A stretch of DNA of 64,000 nucleotides from Plantactinospora sp. BC1 (GCF_003030345.1 NZ_CP028158.1:3534001-3598000), one strand, 5' to 3'; shown: positions 53,908 to 63,518, numbered from the stretch's first letter. The notes: generated by a model from the sequence alone, not told the origin. Numbers and translations are program-made.

Positions 53908-54564
53908 ATGGGCGAGTTCTTCCGCGTACTGGCGGACAACCAGGACCTGTTCGTCGACGGGTTCACCAACACCGTCAAACTCTTCCTGATCTCCGCCGTC
54001 TTCACCCTCGTCCTCGGCACCCTGCTCGGTGCGATGCGGGTCTCCCCGGTTCCCGCGCTGCGCGCGTTCGGGGCGGCGTACGTCAACGTGCTGCGCAACA
54101 CCCCGCTGACCCTGGTCTTCGCCTTCCTCGTCTTCGCGGTGCCGAAGCTCGACGTCAACATCGACTACTTTCCGGCCGCCTGCATCGCGCTCACGCTCTA
54201 CACCTCGGCATTCGTCTGCGAGGTGGTCCGCTCCGGCGTGAACACCGTGGCGGCCGGGCAGGCCGAGGCGGCCCGCGCCCTGGGCATGACCTTCGACCAG
54301 GTACTCGGGTTGATCGTCCTGCCGCAGGCGCTCCGCTCGATGGTGCCGCCGATGATGAGCGTCATGATCGCGATGCTCAAGAACACCACGATCGCCGCCG
54401 GCTTCTCCGTACTGGAGGCCGGTGCCATCCCGGCGTACATGGCCGAGCGGGGTGAGCCGCAGTTCGCCGTGCTGCTCTGGATCACGATCGGCTTCCTCAT
54501 CCTCATTCTTCCGCTGGTCTTCCTACAGCGGTTCCTCGAGCGCAAGTGGACGGTGGCACGGTGA
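53908..54564 (+). CDS. gluC: Glutamate-type ABC transporter permease 1
   Basis: A 218-residue HisM/GluC-family permease with about five helices. The EAA-type loop AGQAEAARALGMTFDQVLGLIVLPQALRSMVPPM (in part) contacts GluA. The N terminus MGEFFRVLADNQDLFVDGF is conserved in glutamate permeases. Start ATG 53908. The end overlaps gluD start (GTGA), implying coupled translation and a GluC-GluD heterodimer. Confidence 0.94.
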   Translation: MGEFFRVLADNQDLFVDGFTNTVKLFLISAVFTLVLGTLLGAMRVSPVPALRAFGAAYVNVLRNTPLTLVFAFLVFAVPKLDVNIDYFPAACIALTLYTSAFVCEVVRSGVNTVAAGQAEAARALGMTFDQVLGLIVLPQALRSMVPPMMSVMIAMLKNTTIAAGFSVLEAGAIPAYMAERGEPQFAVLLWITIGFLILILPLVFLQRFLERKWTVAR

Positions 54565-55430
54565 GTCAGGCGACGGTTCTCTACGACCTTCCGGGGCCGA
54601 AGGCACGCCGCCGCAACGGTCTGATCGGGATCCTCACCATCGCCGGGATCGTCGCTCTGCTCGCCTTCGTGGGCTACCGGCTCTGGGAGACCGGCCAGTT
54701 CGAGGCACGCAAGTGGGAGCAGTTCAGGTTCGAGGCGGTGCAGGTCGAGCTGCTCAACGGGCTCTGGGCCACCCTGAAGGCGGCCGGCATCGCCGCCGTA
54801 CTCGCCATGCTCTTCGGCGCCGTCTTCGCCAGCGCCCGGCTCAGCGACCGGTGGATCCTGCGCGCGCCGGCCACCTTCGTCGTCGAACTCTTCCGGGCCA
54901 TCCCGCTGCTGATCCTGATCTTCTTCGGCTACTACGTGCCGTTGCAGTACGGCTGGCCGATCGACAAGATCTGGGCGCTGGTCATCGGGCTGACCCTCTA
55001 CAACGGCTCGGTACTGGCCGAGATCTTCCGGGCCGGCCTCAACGCCGTACCCCGGGGCCAGTCCGAGGGCGGGTACGCGATCGGCCTGCGCAAGAACCAG
55101 GTGCTCCGGCTGATCCTGCTGCCCCAGGCGGTGCGCTCGATGCTGCCGGCGATCGTCAGCCAGCTCGTGGTGCTGCTCAAGGACACCGCGCTCGGGTTCA
55201 TCATCACCTACCCGGAGCTGCTCTACGTCGGCAAGACGATCGGCGGCCGGCTGTCGTTCGGGCTGCCGTACGTGCCGACGTACCTGATCGTCGCCGCCAT
55301 CTACATCTCCATCTGCGGGCTGCTCTCGCTGCTGGCCTGGTGGTTGCAGAAGCGGATGATGCGGATGCCGAAGACGGCCGCACCGGTGATGCAGACCAAG
55401 GAGGCGGGCGGCGCCGCCAGCACCCTCTGA
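54561..55430 (+). CDS. gluD: Glutamate-type ABC transporter permease 2
   Basis: A 289-residue permease partner of GluC. One N-terminal helix (NGLIGILTIAGIVALLAFVG) precedes the HisMQ-type core; the EAA-like loop is RGQSEGGYAIGLRKNQVLRL followed by LLPQAVRSMLPA. GTG 54561 overlaps gluC. The C terminus is basic (KRMMRMPKTAAPV). It completes a GluABCD importer. Confidence 0.94.
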   Translation: MSQATVLYDLPGPKARRRNGLIGILTIAGIVALLAFVGYRLWETGQFEARKWEQFRFEAVQVELLNGLWATLKAAGIAAVLAMLFGAVFASARLSDRWILRAPATFVVELFRAIPLLILIFFGYYVPLQYGWPIDKIWALVIGLTLYNGSVLAEIFRAGLNAVPRGQSEGGYAIGLRKNQVLRLILLPQAVRSMLPAIVSQLVVLLKDTALGFIITYPELLYVGKTIGGRLSFGLPYVPTYLIVAAIYISICGLLSLLAWWLQKRMMRMPKTAAPVMQTKEAGGAASTL

Positions 55431-55496
55431 GGCAGCCACCTCGGATCGCTCAGCGGAACTTTCCGGGGCGAGGTTCCGGCGGCAGGTGCGCGCCGG

Positions 55497-57272
55497 TCAG
55501 CGGGCGATCTCGGTGACCCGGGACTCGCGTACCACGGTCACCCGGATCTGCCCCGGATAGGTCAGCTCCTCCTCGATCTGCTTCGCCACGTCCCGGGCCA
55601 GCACCGCCGCGCCGATCTCGTCGACGTCGTCCGGCTTGACCATCACCCGGATCTCCCGGCCCGCCTGCATCGCGAAGACCTTCTCCACGCCCGACTTGCC
55701 GGCGGCGATCTCCTCGATCCGCTCCAGCCGCTTGACGTACGCCTCCAGGCTCTCCCGGCGGGCGCCCGGCCGACCGCCGGAGCAGGCGTCGGAGGCCTGG
55801 GTGAGTACCGCCTCGATCGTCTGCGGCTGCACCTCGTTGTGATGCGCCTCGATCGCGTGTACGACCTCCTCGGCCTCGCCGTACTTGCGGGCCAGGTCGG
55901 CGCCGATCAGCGCGTGGCTCCCCTCCACCTCGTGGGTGAGCGCCTTGCCGATGTCGTGCAGGAACGCGGACCGCTTGATCAGCGGCACGTCGAGCCGCAG
56001 CTCGGCGGCCATGATCCCGGCGATGTGCGCGGTCTCGACCAGGTGCTTGAGCACGTTCTGCCCGTACGACGTCCGGTAGCGCAGCCGGCCGAGCAGGCTG
56101 ACCATCTCCGGATGGATCTCGGTGATCCCGACCTCGACCAGGGCGTCCTCGGCGGCCCGTTGGCAGAGCCGCTCCACCTCGTGCTTGGCGGTCTCGAAGA
56201 CCTCCTCGATGCGGTGCGGGTGGATCCGGCCGTCGAGTACCAGCTTCTCCAGGGTGAGCCGGCCGATCTCCCGGCGTACCGGGTCGAAGCAGGAGAGCAG
56301 GACCGCTTCCGGGGTGTCGTCGATGATCAGGTTGACTCCGGTGACCGACTCGAAGGCCCGGATGTTGCGCCCCTCGCGGCCGATGATCCGGCCCTTCATC
56401 TCGTCACCGGGCAGGTGCAGCACGCTGACCACGCTCTCCGCGGTCTGCTCGCTGGCCACCCGCTGGATCGCGTCGACCACGATGTGCCGGGCCCGCTGCT
56501 CGGCGGTGTTCCGGGCGTCGGCCTCGATGTCCCGGACCAGGATCGCCGCCTCCCGCTTCGCCTGGCCCTCGATCGCCTCCACCAGCTCGGCCCGGGCCGC
56601 GTCGGCGGTCAACCCGGCGATCCGCTCCAGCTCCCGCTTCTGCCGCTCCTCCGCCTCGGCCAGTGCGGTCTCCCGGGCCACCAGCGCCGCCTTCCGGGCC
56701 GCCAACTCGGCGGTCGCGGCGCTGAGCTGACGCTCCCGCTCGGCGAGCCGCTCCACCTCCTCGGTGTGCAGCCGCTCCCGCTCGTCCATCCGCTGGGCCC
56801 GACGTTCCACCTCGGCCGCCTGCTCCCGGGTGGTGGAGGCGAGCAGCGAGATCTCCCGCTCGCCGCTGCGCCGGGCCGCCGCGCGTACCTGCTCGGCGTC
56901 CGCCTCGGCCTGCCGGTGCGCCCGGTCCAGTACCGTGTCGGCCTCGGCCCGGGCGGCGTCCAGCACCCGCTGCGCCTCGGCGCGGGCGGCGCTCGCCTCG
57001 GCCTTCGCGGCGGCGGCGTCGGCCCGGGCCGCGGCGGCGGCCGACTTTGCCGTGTCGACGCTCGACGACGCCTCGTCGGCGGCGGTACGCAGCGCCGCCA
57101 GCGACTGTTCCTGCCGGTCCTTCTCGGCGACGAAGGCCGGATCGTCCGGTGGCGGCGTGGCGGCCACGGTCCCGATCCGGCGCAGCGCCCGGGTGCCCAG
57201 GCTGATCGCGACGAGCACCAGCGCGGCCAGCCCGACGATGGCGGCCAGCAGCACCCATTCCAGGCCGCTCAT
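55497..57272 (-). CDS. rny: Ribonuclease Y
   Basis: A membrane-anchored endoribonuclease initiating mRNA decay, 591 residues. The N-terminal TM helix is EWVLLAAIVGLAALVLVAIS. A long Ala/Glu/Arg coiled coil covers ~55-230. The KH domain contains KGRIIGREGRNIRAFESVTG. The HD domain has LHDIGKALTHEVEGSHALIG with the His-Asp metal pair, near 400. ATG 57272 overlaps the stop of a leader micro-ORF (ATGA). RNase Y is more typical of Firmicutes but occurs in many actinomycetes. Confidence 0.96.
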   Translation of the reverse strand: MSGLEWVLLAAIVGLAALVLVAISLGTRALRRIGTVAATPPPDDPAFVAEKDRQEQSLAALRTAADEASSSVDTAKSAAAAARADAAAAKAEASAARAEAQRVLDAARAEADTVLDRAHRQAEADAEQVRAAARRSGEREISLLASTTREQAAEVERRAQRMDERERLHTEEVERLAERERQLSAATAELAARKAALVARETALAEAEERQKRELERIAGLTADAARAELVEAIEGQAKREAAILVRDIEADARNTAEQRARHIVVDAIQRVASEQTAESVVSVLHLPGDEMKGRIIGREGRNIRAFESVTGVNLIIDDTPEAVLLSCFDPVRREIGRLTLEKLVLDGRIHPHRIEEVFETAKHEVERLCQRAAEDALVEVGITEIHPEMVSLLGRLRYRTSYGQNVLKHLVETAHIAGIMAAELRLDVPLIKRSAFLHDIGKALTHEVEGSHALIGADLARKYGEAEEVVHAIEAHHNEVQPQTIEAVLTQASDACSGGRPGARRESLEAYVKRLERIEEIAAGKSGVEKVFAMQAGREIRVMVKPDDVDEIGAAVLARDVAKQIEEELTYPGQIRVTVVRESRVTEIAR

Positions 57273-57352
57273 GCCGGCACTCCGCTACGCCGGGTGCCGG
57301 CGTGCGGCACATCCGCACTGAACTGGCTGATTCGCTCGCGTCGCTCGGTCAT
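57269..57352 (-). CDS. Leader micro-ORF 2 of the MTER family before rny
   Basis: A 27-codon ORF, starting MTERRERISQFSADVPHAG and ending RRSGVPA. Its ATG (57352) overlaps the stop of micro-ORF 1 (ATGA), and its own TGA overlaps the rny ATG (ATGA). It shares MTER-x-ER-x-SQ-x-S with the gluA leader ORF. A translational relay into rny is inferred; no function for the peptide is known. Confidence 0.55.
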   Translation of the reverse strand: MTERRERISQFSADVPHAGTRRSGVPA

Positions 57353-57405
57353 GCCGGAGCCCCGGCGTGACTGAACCCGCTACCGATGCTGGCCCGCTCG
57401 GTCAT
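57349..57405 (-). CDS. Leader micro-ORF 1 of the MTER family before rny
   Basis: An 18-codon ORF, MTERASIGSGFSHAGAPA, with GGGGAGG six bases upstream of ATG 57405. It stops in an ATGA overlap with micro-ORF 2. The end HAGAPA parallels HAG...VPA of micro-ORF 2, suggesting tandem duplication. It is the only one of the two rny leader ORFs with an obvious ribosome site. Confidence 0.55.
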   Translation of the reverse strand: MTERASIGSGFSHAGAPA

Positions 57406-57926
57406 GGCCGCCTCCCCTGTGCCGTCAAGCGCCGGAGGGACCACGCCCGTGGGTGGGGCGTGCCCTACGGCTGTCACGACGCCCGACCGAGGCGGCTGGC
57501 CGAGGGTACGGCCACCGGGCAGTGCCCCCCGGGGACACCGCCGACGACCGGGTGCTGGTGCTGCGCGGTCACCCGACCGGCCCGTCCGGTAACCGAATAA
57601 TCTGGCCGATGAACTGGCCTGAAGTGATGCCGTACTGTTACGCGATCTATGTTGTGCGCTTAGCCTGCGATGGTCGGGAAAACTCGTCTAAGGCGAGGCT
57701 AGGTCGCGATGGGGCATTCGGTCAAGAAACTCATGATCCGGCCAGGTGACTGACGTAGGGCGACGGCACGCTCACGGGAAGCTGATTTCAGGGCGGGCAT
57801 AAGGGGGCGAGTCCGGAATCCGACTCGACCTGCGGCCACGACGACACCGGTCCGGATATCGGACCGGAAGCGCTCCCAGCTCGGAGCACGGGCACCCGCC
57901 CGACGCCCCGGAGGGCCCTCGGCGAC
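57406..57926. other. 521-base intergenic region upstream of rny
   Basis: No supported gene. From about 57590 to 57760 it is AT-richer. On the minus strand TTGACC (57725-57720) and TAGCCT (57701-57696) with an 18-base spacer could form an rny promoter, giving a leader of about 400 bases. Confidence 0.4.
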
Positions 57927-58631
57927 TCAGCCCGCGCCCAGCGTCACCGCCGCCGCCACCAACTCGGGATTGCCGGGCGCGGGCGAGCCGTCCGGCAGCG
58001 TCCGGATGTCCTCCAGCCCGATCCGGGTGCCGAGCCCGCGCCGGACCGCCTCGACGAGTACCGCCCAGCTCGCCGGCCCTTCGCCGTGCAGCAGTATCGG
58101 TGGGCCGTCGGCCGGGAGCGCGGCGAGCATCGCGGCGGCGTCGGCCAGCGCCTCGGCCGGCTCCGGCCGCATGCACTCGACCAGCACCCGTACGCAGGGC
58201 ACCCGCCACCGCTGGTACGCCGCCACCGCCTCGACCGTCCAGAGGCCGGCCTCGACCCCGACACCGCGCTCGTGCAGCGCCCCGGCCACCAGCTCGGCAC
58301 CCGGCTCGTGCGCGTTGACCGAGGCGAAGTCCGGCAGCACCGTCCAGCCGCGTACCGCCGCCAGCCGGGCGGCCGGGTCGGGCTGGATCCAGGCACCGGT
58401 GCTGACCCCGACCGGCAGGCCGGGACAGGCTCGGCGGATCGCGGTGACCGCCGCCGCGATGTCGGGCGCGGCCAGCGACTCCCGCCCGTCCCGGTCCCTG
58501 GGGTGGACGTGCACCGCCACGGCACCGGCGAGCCGGCACCGGGCCGCGTCGGCGGCCAACTCGGCGGGGTCGACCGGCACGGCGGGATGCTCGTCGCGGC
58601 GTACCCCGCCGTTGAGACATGCCTTCAGCAC
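57927..58631 (-). CDS. BKACE (beta-keto acid cleavage, DUF849) family enzyme
   Basis: A 234-residue TIM-barrel enzyme of the 3-keto-5-aminohexanoate cleavage family, which condenses beta-keto acids with acetyl-CoA under Zn. KACLNGGVRRDEHPAVPVDP is the N terminus; GAVAVHVHPRDRDGRESL has the metal-binding His-x-His; GVEAGLWTVEA and RIGLEDIRTLPDG carry other active-site residues. It is shorter than the ~275-residue type enzymes and lacks some C-terminal elements, so the substrate may differ. GTG 58631 has GGAG upstream. Confidence 0.88.
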   Translation of the reverse strand: MLKACLNGGVRRDEHPAVPVDPAELAADAARCRLAGAVAVHVHPRDRDGRESLAAPDIAAAVTAIRRACPGLPVGVSTGAWIQPDPAARLAAVRGWTVLPDFASVNAHEPGAELVAGALHERGVGVEAGLWTVEAVAAYQRWRVPCVRVLVECMRPEPAEALADAAAMLAALPADGPPILLHGEGPASWAVLVEAVRRGLGTRIGLEDIRTLPDGSPAPGNPELVAAAVTLGAG

Positions 58632-58663
58632 GTTGACGGCTCCGCAGTCCAGCTCAGGCGCCC

Positions 58664-59404
58664 CTAGAGGGCGTCGCGATCGGGTTCGGCACCGGCTTCG
58701 GCCAGCGCGTCCGCGTCGATCTGGTCGGCGAACTCGGCCGCCTCGGCGTCCCGCTCGGCCAGCGCGTCCCGGACCGCCCGGATCGCCACCCCGGGCGGGT
58801 AGCCCTTGCGGGCCAGCATCCCGACCAGCCGCCGGAAGACCGCCTCGGGAGAGCCGGTGGCGGTACGCAGTTTCCGGTCGACCAGTTGCCGGGCCGTCTC
58901 GGCCTCGGTCGTCTCGTCCAGCTCGCCGAGCGCCTCGGTCGCGATGTCGGCGTCCACGCCCCGCTGGCGCAGCTCGTTGGCGAGGGCGCGCCGGGCCAGT
59001 CCCCGGCCCTGGTGGCGGCTGCTCACCCAGGCCCGGGCGAACGCGGCGTCGTCGATGATGCCGACCTCGTCGTAGCGGTCGAGCACCTCGGCGGCCACCT
59101 CTTCGGAGATGCCCCGCCGGGCGAGTGCGGTGGCCAGCTCGGCCCGGGTGCGCGGACGCACGGCGAGCTGACGCAGGCAGATCTCCCGGGCCTGCTCCGC
59201 CTCGTCACGCGGAGCACTCGGCGTCGGCGACCCGTCCGGATCCGCGTCACCCGGTCCTCCCGCCCCTGCGGGCCACCGCCCGGACGGGCTGGCCGGGCCA
59301 CCTGACCGGCCCCGGCGCGCACGGCCGGTGCCACTGCCGCCCGTACGGGCCGACGGGGCGGCATCCCACCCCCGGCCCGTACGGGCACCACGTCGTCCTG
59401 CCAC
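58664..59404 (-). CDS. recX: RecA regulator RecX
   Basis: RecX modulates RecA filaments, 246 residues. A long Gly/Arg/Pro-rich N terminus (~70) precedes the three-helix repeats: EICLRQLAVRPRTRAELATA then LARRGISEEVAAEVLDRYDE, and GIIDDAAFARAWVSSRHQGR, and later VFRRLVGMLARKGYPPGVAI. GTG 59404 is 24 bases after recA's stop, so recA-recX is one operon. The conserved domain starts only near residue 70; a shorter start is possible. Confidence 0.93.
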   Translation of the reverse strand: MAGRRGARTGRGWDAAPSARTGGSGTGRARRGRSGGPASPSGRWPAGAGGPGDADPDGSPTPSAPRDEAEQAREICLRQLAVRPRTRAELATALARRGISEEVAAEVLDRYDEVGIIDDAAFARAWVSSRHQGRGLARRALANELRQRGVDADIATEALGELDETTEAETARQLVDRKLRTATGSPEAVFRRLVGMLARKGYPPGVAIRAVRDALAERDAEAAEFADQIDADALAEAGAEPDRDAL

Positions 59405-59427
59405 GTCGATGTGGACCCGGTCGACCG

Positions 59428-61569
59428 TCAGAAGTCCACCGGCGGAAGCTCCGGCCCGCCGGCCGCGTCCGTCCCGGCGGCCATCCCGACGCCGAGCTTC
59501 TCGAGGATCTTCTTCTCGATCTCGGCCGCCACGTCCGGGTTCTCCCGGAGGAACTCGCGGGCCTTCTCCTTGCCCTGGCCGAGCTGGTCACCGTCGTAGG
59601 TGTACCAGGCGCCGGACTTGCGGATGATCGACTGCTCCACGCCGACGTCGATCAGCGAGCCCTCCCGGGAGATGCCCTTGCCGTACATGATGTCGAACTC
59701 GGCCTGCTTGAACGGGGCCGCGACCTTGTTCTTCACCACCTTGACCCGGGTCCGGTTGCCGACCACGTCGGTGCCGTCCTTGAGGCTCTCGATCCGGCGC
59801 ACGTCGAGCCGGACCGAGGCGTAGAACTTCAGCGCCCGGCCACCGGTGGTCGTCTCGGGGCTGTTGTGCACCATCACACCATCGACGAAGTAGTTGTGGT
59901 TACCCTCGACCTCGATGTCGAACCGGTTCATCGAGCGGGTCTTCGGCTTGACCCGCACGTCGATGATCCGCGCCGGCACCGGCGTCATCTCCGCCGGCAC
60001 GAACTCCGGCTGGACGACACACCGGCCGTGGAAGCGCGGAAGCAGCTTGGACTCCATCGCCACGGGCACATACGGCGCGACGATCTCCTGGAACCTCGCC
60101 GAGGCCGCGGTGGTGAACTGGATGAACGACATCTGTCGCGCACCCCGGCTCACCAACTTCACGTCCAACTCGTACGCGTCCCGCAGGTGCTCGACCAGGC
60201 GTTCGCGCGTGCCCTCGGCCATCGCCTCGACGCAGATCTCGATCCGTCCCGAGCCGCCCTCGGTCCGCTGCTGGAGCCCCTTGGAGCGCAGCGTGAAGCC
60301 ACCGTCGTCCATGTACCACACCGCGAGTGCCAGCGGCGTCAGCGCCTTGAGGTAGTCCCAGCTCAGATGCTTCTTCCCGTCGCCGAGGTAGACCGCCCGA
60401 CGCAACTCGTCCAGCTCGGGCAGCGGCGTGAAGTCCGCGAAGACTGCCCCTCGGGCGTCGGTCCGGCGCGAGTTCGGGATGTTTCCGAGCAGCGACACCT
60501 TCCAGTCGAGGTAGCCGGCCTGCTCGGCACCGTGGCCGAGCCGGAACCGCACCCCGGACCGGTCACGCCGGTTGGGCGAGAGGTTGCCGTCACCCATCAG
60601 CGAGCCGAGCACCACCTGCCACTGCTGCTCGCTGAGCCGGCGTTGCTCGGCCAGCATCACCCGGTCACCGGCGATCAACTCGCCAGCCTCGCGCCAGCCG
60701 CCCGGGGTCCGGACAAGGTGGTTGGCGGTGGCGGCGAACTGCGCGCGCCCGTTGCCGCCGGACTTGGCGACCGTGAACTGGAGGAACTCCTCGGCCGGAC
60801 CGTTGTTGAACCAGTTGACGATCCGCTTGGGCTCGACCCGGTCGGTCTCCGGGTCGTACGAGAGCACCTCGACGTCCATCCGCTGGTTGACGATCTTGCC
60901 GATCTTCTCCTGCGTGCCGTCCGCGAGGGTGACCCTCGTCGAGTACGACATGCAGCCGAACATCACACCGATCTTTTCGCGGAGCTGGTTGATGAAGATC
61001 GCCGTGGTGCCGGTGTGACTCAGCACACCGGTGATCTTCCGCAGCGCCTGGCTCATCAGCCGGGCCTGGAGGCCGACGTGGCTGTCGCCCATCTCGCCCT
61101 CGATCTCGGCACGCGGCACCAGCGCGGCGACCGAGTCGATCACGATGATGTCGAGCGCGCCGGACCGGATCAGCATGTCGGCGATCTCCAGCGCCTGCTC
61201 ACCGGTGTCCGGCTGGGAGACCAGCATCGCGTCGGTGTCCACGCCCAGCGCCTTCGCGTATTCCGGGTCGAGGGCGTGCTCCGCGTCGATGAACGCGGCG
61301 ATGCCGCCGGCCTTCTGTGCGTTGGCCACCGCGTGCAGCGCGACGGTCGTCTTACCGCTGCTCTCCGGGCCGTAGATCTCGACGACCCGGCCGCGCGGCA
61401 GACCCCCCACGCCGAGCGCCACGTCGAGCGCGATGGAACTGGTCGGAATCACGGCGGTCTGGATGACCGGCCGCTCCCCCAGCCGCATCACCGAGCCCTT
61501 GCCGAACTGCTTGTCGATCTGAGCGAGAGCAAGGTCGAGTGCCTTCTCCCGGTCAGGTCCTGCCGCCAT
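59428..61569 (-). CDS. recA: Recombinase RecA containing an intein
   Basis: Strand-exchange ATPase and SOS co-protease, 713 residues as encoded: RecA residues 1-205, a 364-residue intein, then 144 RecA residues (349-residue mature RecA, normal length). Walker A is [14 protein letters not shown], Walker [18 protein letters not shown] 61569 gives the usual N terminus [20 protein letters not shown]; 61596 and 61623 are alternatives. The insertion lies at [11 protein letters not shown], in the L2 DNA-binding loop region. Splicing motifs look intact, so functional RecA needs protein splicing. An SOS box lies upstream. Confidence 0.97.
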   Translation of the reverse strand: MAAGPDREKALDLALAQIDKQFGKGSVMRLGERPVIQTAVIPTSSIALDVALGVGGLPRGRVVEIYGPESSGKTTVALHAVANAQKAGGIAAFIDAEHALDPEYAKALGVDTDAMLVSQPDTGEQALEIADMLIRSGALDIIVIDSVAALVPRAEIEGEMGDSHVGLQARLMSQALRKITGVLSHTGTTAIFINQLREKIGVMFGCMSYSTRVTLADGTQEKIGKIVNQRMDVEVLSYDPETDRVEPKRIVNWFNNGPAEEFLQFTVAKSGGNGRAQFAATANHLVRTPGGWREAGELIAGDRVMLAEQRRLSEQQWQVVLGSLMGDGNLSPNRRDRSGVRFRLGHGAEQAGYLDWKVSLLGNIPNSRRTDARGAVFADFTPLPELDELRRAVYLGDGKKHLSWDYLKALTPLALAVWYMDDGGFTLRSKGLQQRTEGGSGRIEICVEAMAEGTRERLVEHLRDAYELDVKLVSRGARQMSFIQFTTAASARFQEIVAPYVPVAMESKLLPRFHGRCVVQPEFVPAEMTPVPARIIDVRVKPKTRSMNRFDIEVEGNHNYFVDGVMVHNSPETTTGGRALKFYASVRLDVRRIESLKDGTDVVGNRTRVKVVKNKVAAPFKQAEFDIMYGKGISREGSLIDVGVEQSIIRKSGAWYTYDGDQLGQGKEKAREFLRENPDVAAEIEKKILEKLGVGMAAGTDAAGGPELPPVDF
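59863..60954 (-). mobile_element. RecA intein with LAGLIDADG homing endonuclease
   Basis: 364 residues. The N-terminal Cys1 is in [20 protein letters not shown]. Block B is [13 protein letters not shown]. The endonuclease motifs are [14 protein letters not shown] and [13 protein letters not shown], with Asp/Gly at the catalytic turns. Block F is [17 protein letters not shown], and it terminates VMVHN before Ser+1 of RecA. All residues needed for splicing (Cys1, His-Asn, Ser+1) are present and both endonuclease motifs retain acidic residues. The site matches that of the Mycobacterium leprae RecA intein as remembered, not the M. tuberculosis one. Confidence 0.95.
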
Positions 61570-61700
61570 CGTCGCCACCCCTGCCTTCGCCGGCATCTTC
61601 GCTGAGCTTTTCGTCACGCGCACACGCTAGGCGCTCGGTCCGACAGAAAACAGCCGGCTGGCCGCGACCTGTGGATGGGCGCCCCGCTGTGGACAATAGC

Positions 61701-61714
61701 CGAACAGGTGTACG
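61701..61714. promoter_or_regulatory. recA: SOS (LexA) box upstream of recA
   Basis: CGAACAGGTGTACG fits CGAAC-N4-GTTCG except for one base (GTACG), 132 bases before the recA start. A TATAGT -10-like hexamer on the minus strand (61745-61740) lies just upstream of it, so LexA would block early elongation or initiation. Confidence 0.8.
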
Positions 61715-61785
61715 ACTCGGCACACGACACGCCAAACTACTATAAGTGCCTAATCGATCACTTTGAGACGCGTGTCGATCGATGG

Positions 61786-61986
61786 TCAGCGTAGCCGAGC
61801 CGGCACCCGGTCCGGGTACGCCGCGCAGACCGCCCGCCACACCACCACGGTCTCCTCGCCGGCCTCCAGCGCCTGCCGGATGGTCCGGCCGCCCAGCTGC
61901 GGCAACACCTGGTCGGCGGCGATGCTGCCGGCGTACGCCGGACCGAACGTCTGCTCCAACCGCGCCCAGAAGTCTGTCAGCCGCAC
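61786..61986 (-). CDS. DUF3046 protein
   Basis: A 66-residue conserved actinobacterial protein starting MRLTDFWARLEQTFGPAYAG, with the family segment LPQLGGRTIRQALEAGEETV then VVWRAVCAAYPDRVP. It typically lies just upstream of recA. It is on the recA strand but separated by the SOS-controlled promoter. A single Cys is retained. Function unknown. Confidence 0.92.
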   Translation of the reverse strand: MRLTDFWARLEQTFGPAYAGSIAADQVLPQLGGRTIRQALEAGEETVVVWRAVCAAYPDRVPARLR

Positions 61987-62025
61987 CGAACCAATCCCCT
62001 TCCCCGACGGACACCCGCCCGGTCC

Positions 62026-63348
62026 TCAGGCACCGCCCCGCACCCCCGGCGACGCCGTCCGCAACGCTAGCGCCAGCAGCGGCACCACGGCGACCGCGGC
62101 CAGTAGGTTGAGCACCGGATAGCCGGCAACCTGGATGACAAACCCGCTCAGCGCCCCGGCCAGCGCCCCGGCCAGCCCCATGGTCAGGTCGGAGAGCCCC
62201 TGCACCGCCGGGCGCACCGACGCCGGCACCGACTCCGACAGCAGGGTCGAGCCGGCCACCATCGTGCCGGACCAGCCGAGCCCGAGCAGGGTGAGCCCGA
62301 TCGAGATCCGGACCGTGTCGTGCCCGGCGGTCCCGGCGACCGCGCAGGCGGCGAGGAGCACGCCGAGTCCGCCGAGGATCACCGCACGCCGGCCGAGCCG
62401 GTCGGTGAGCCAGCCGACCAGCGGGGAGAGCGCGAACATCCCGGCGATGTGCAGGCTGAGCACGATGCCGACCACCCGGAGCAGGTGGGCGTCGGAGTGC
62501 CACTCGCCGAGGCGTACCGGGGTCATCACCATCACCCCGACCATCACCAGGTGCCCCATCGCGACGGCGGAGATGCCGAGCCGGGCCGCCGGCAGCTCGC
62601 GGACCACCCGGAGGGCGCCGCGCAGGCCGTCGTCCCGGCCGGGCCGGGTGCCGGGGGTGGCGGCCACCGGCGGGGCGTCGGCGGCCGCGAGCCGGCGGGC
62701 GGTCAGCAGCGGGTCGGGCCGGAGGAACACCAGGAGTACGCCGGCAGCCAGCGCGAAGGCGAACACGCTGAAGACGAAGGGGCCGGCCAGCACGGGTACC
62801 CCGGTCCAGGCCAGCGCCCGGTCGGCCGGCGCGGCGAGGTTCGGGGCGGCCACCGCGCCGATGGTGGTGGCCCAGACGGCGATCGACAGGTGTCGGCCCC
62901 GGCGGGCCGGATCGGCCAGGTCGACGGCGGCGTACCGGGCCTGGAGCCCGGCGGTCGTCCCGCCACCGAAGAGGAGCGCGCCGACGAAGAGCAGCGGTAC
63001 CCAGTCCGTGACCGCCGCCACGATGATCAGGACACCGCCCACCGCGCCGACCAGGTACGCGGTGATCAGCCCCGGCCGCCGGCCACCGGTACGCATGATC
63101 CGGCTGACCGGTACGGCGAGCAGCGCCCCGCCGACCACCGAGGCGCTCTGCACCAGGCCGGAGATCGCGGTGCCGCCGAGCCGCGCCGCGAGCAGCACGC
63201 CGACGGTCATCCCGATGGTCATTCCGGTGCCGCCGATGATCTGGGTGAGGCAGAGCAGCAGCAACGTGCGCCGCTGGACCCGGGCGACGCCGACCGGCGC
63301 CGCCCCGGCGGGGCGGCCCCCGACTCCGGTGGTGAGTTCCGCCGTCAT
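62026..63348 (-). CDS. Major facilitator superfamily transporter
   Basis: A 440-residue membrane protein with about twelve helices. GGTGMTIGMTVGVLLAARLG begins the first pair. The cytoplasmic loop motif SRIMRTGGRRPG resembles the MFS motif A, repeated in the second half as GWLTDRLGRRAVILGGLGVL. A polar loop with RPDPLLTARRLAAADAPP separates the halves. Substrate unknown; drug efflux is a common role. ATG 63348 has GGAG upstream. It ends 40 bases before the DUF3046 gene. Confidence 0.9.
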   Translation of the reverse strand: MTAELTTGVGGRPAGAAPVGVARVQRRTLLLLCLTQIIGGTGMTIGMTVGVLLAARLGGTAISGLVQSASVVGGALLAVPVSRIMRTGGRRPGLITAYLVGAVGGVLIIVAAVTDWVPLLFVGALLFGGGTTAGLQARYAAVDLADPARRGRHLSIAVWATTIGAVAAPNLAAPADRALAWTGVPVLAGPFVFSVFAFALAAGVLLVFLRPDPLLTARRLAAADAPPVAATPGTRPGRDDGLRGALRVVRELPAARLGISAVAMGHLVMVGVMVMTPVRLGEWHSDAHLLRVVGIVLSLHIAGMFALSPLVGWLTDRLGRRAVILGGLGVLLAACAVAGTAGHDTVRISIGLTLLGLGWSGTMVAGSTLLSESVPASVRPAVQGLSDLTMGLAGALAGALSGFVIQVAGYPVLNLLAAVAVVPLLALALRTASPGVRGGA

Positions 63349-63518
63349 GTCAGCCGCTCCCGTCCCCGTTTCGGACCCGCCGCCTCCGGCGGGGCGGCCC
63401 GCGTCGGGCACCGCAAGGAGCGGTGGGCCGGGGCCATCCTTACCCGCGGATCGAAGCACGCCTCCCGGCCCGGTTCAACCCCGATTCGCCGCCGGCGTAG
63501 CCGCGAGCCGCCGGCCGG

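Noticed and set aside
57680-57710. Possible IdeR (iron) box TAAGGCGAGGCTAGG upstream of rny
   Set aside because: Only partial match to the palindromic TTAGGTTAGGCTAACCTAA pattern, and one half is not symmetrical.
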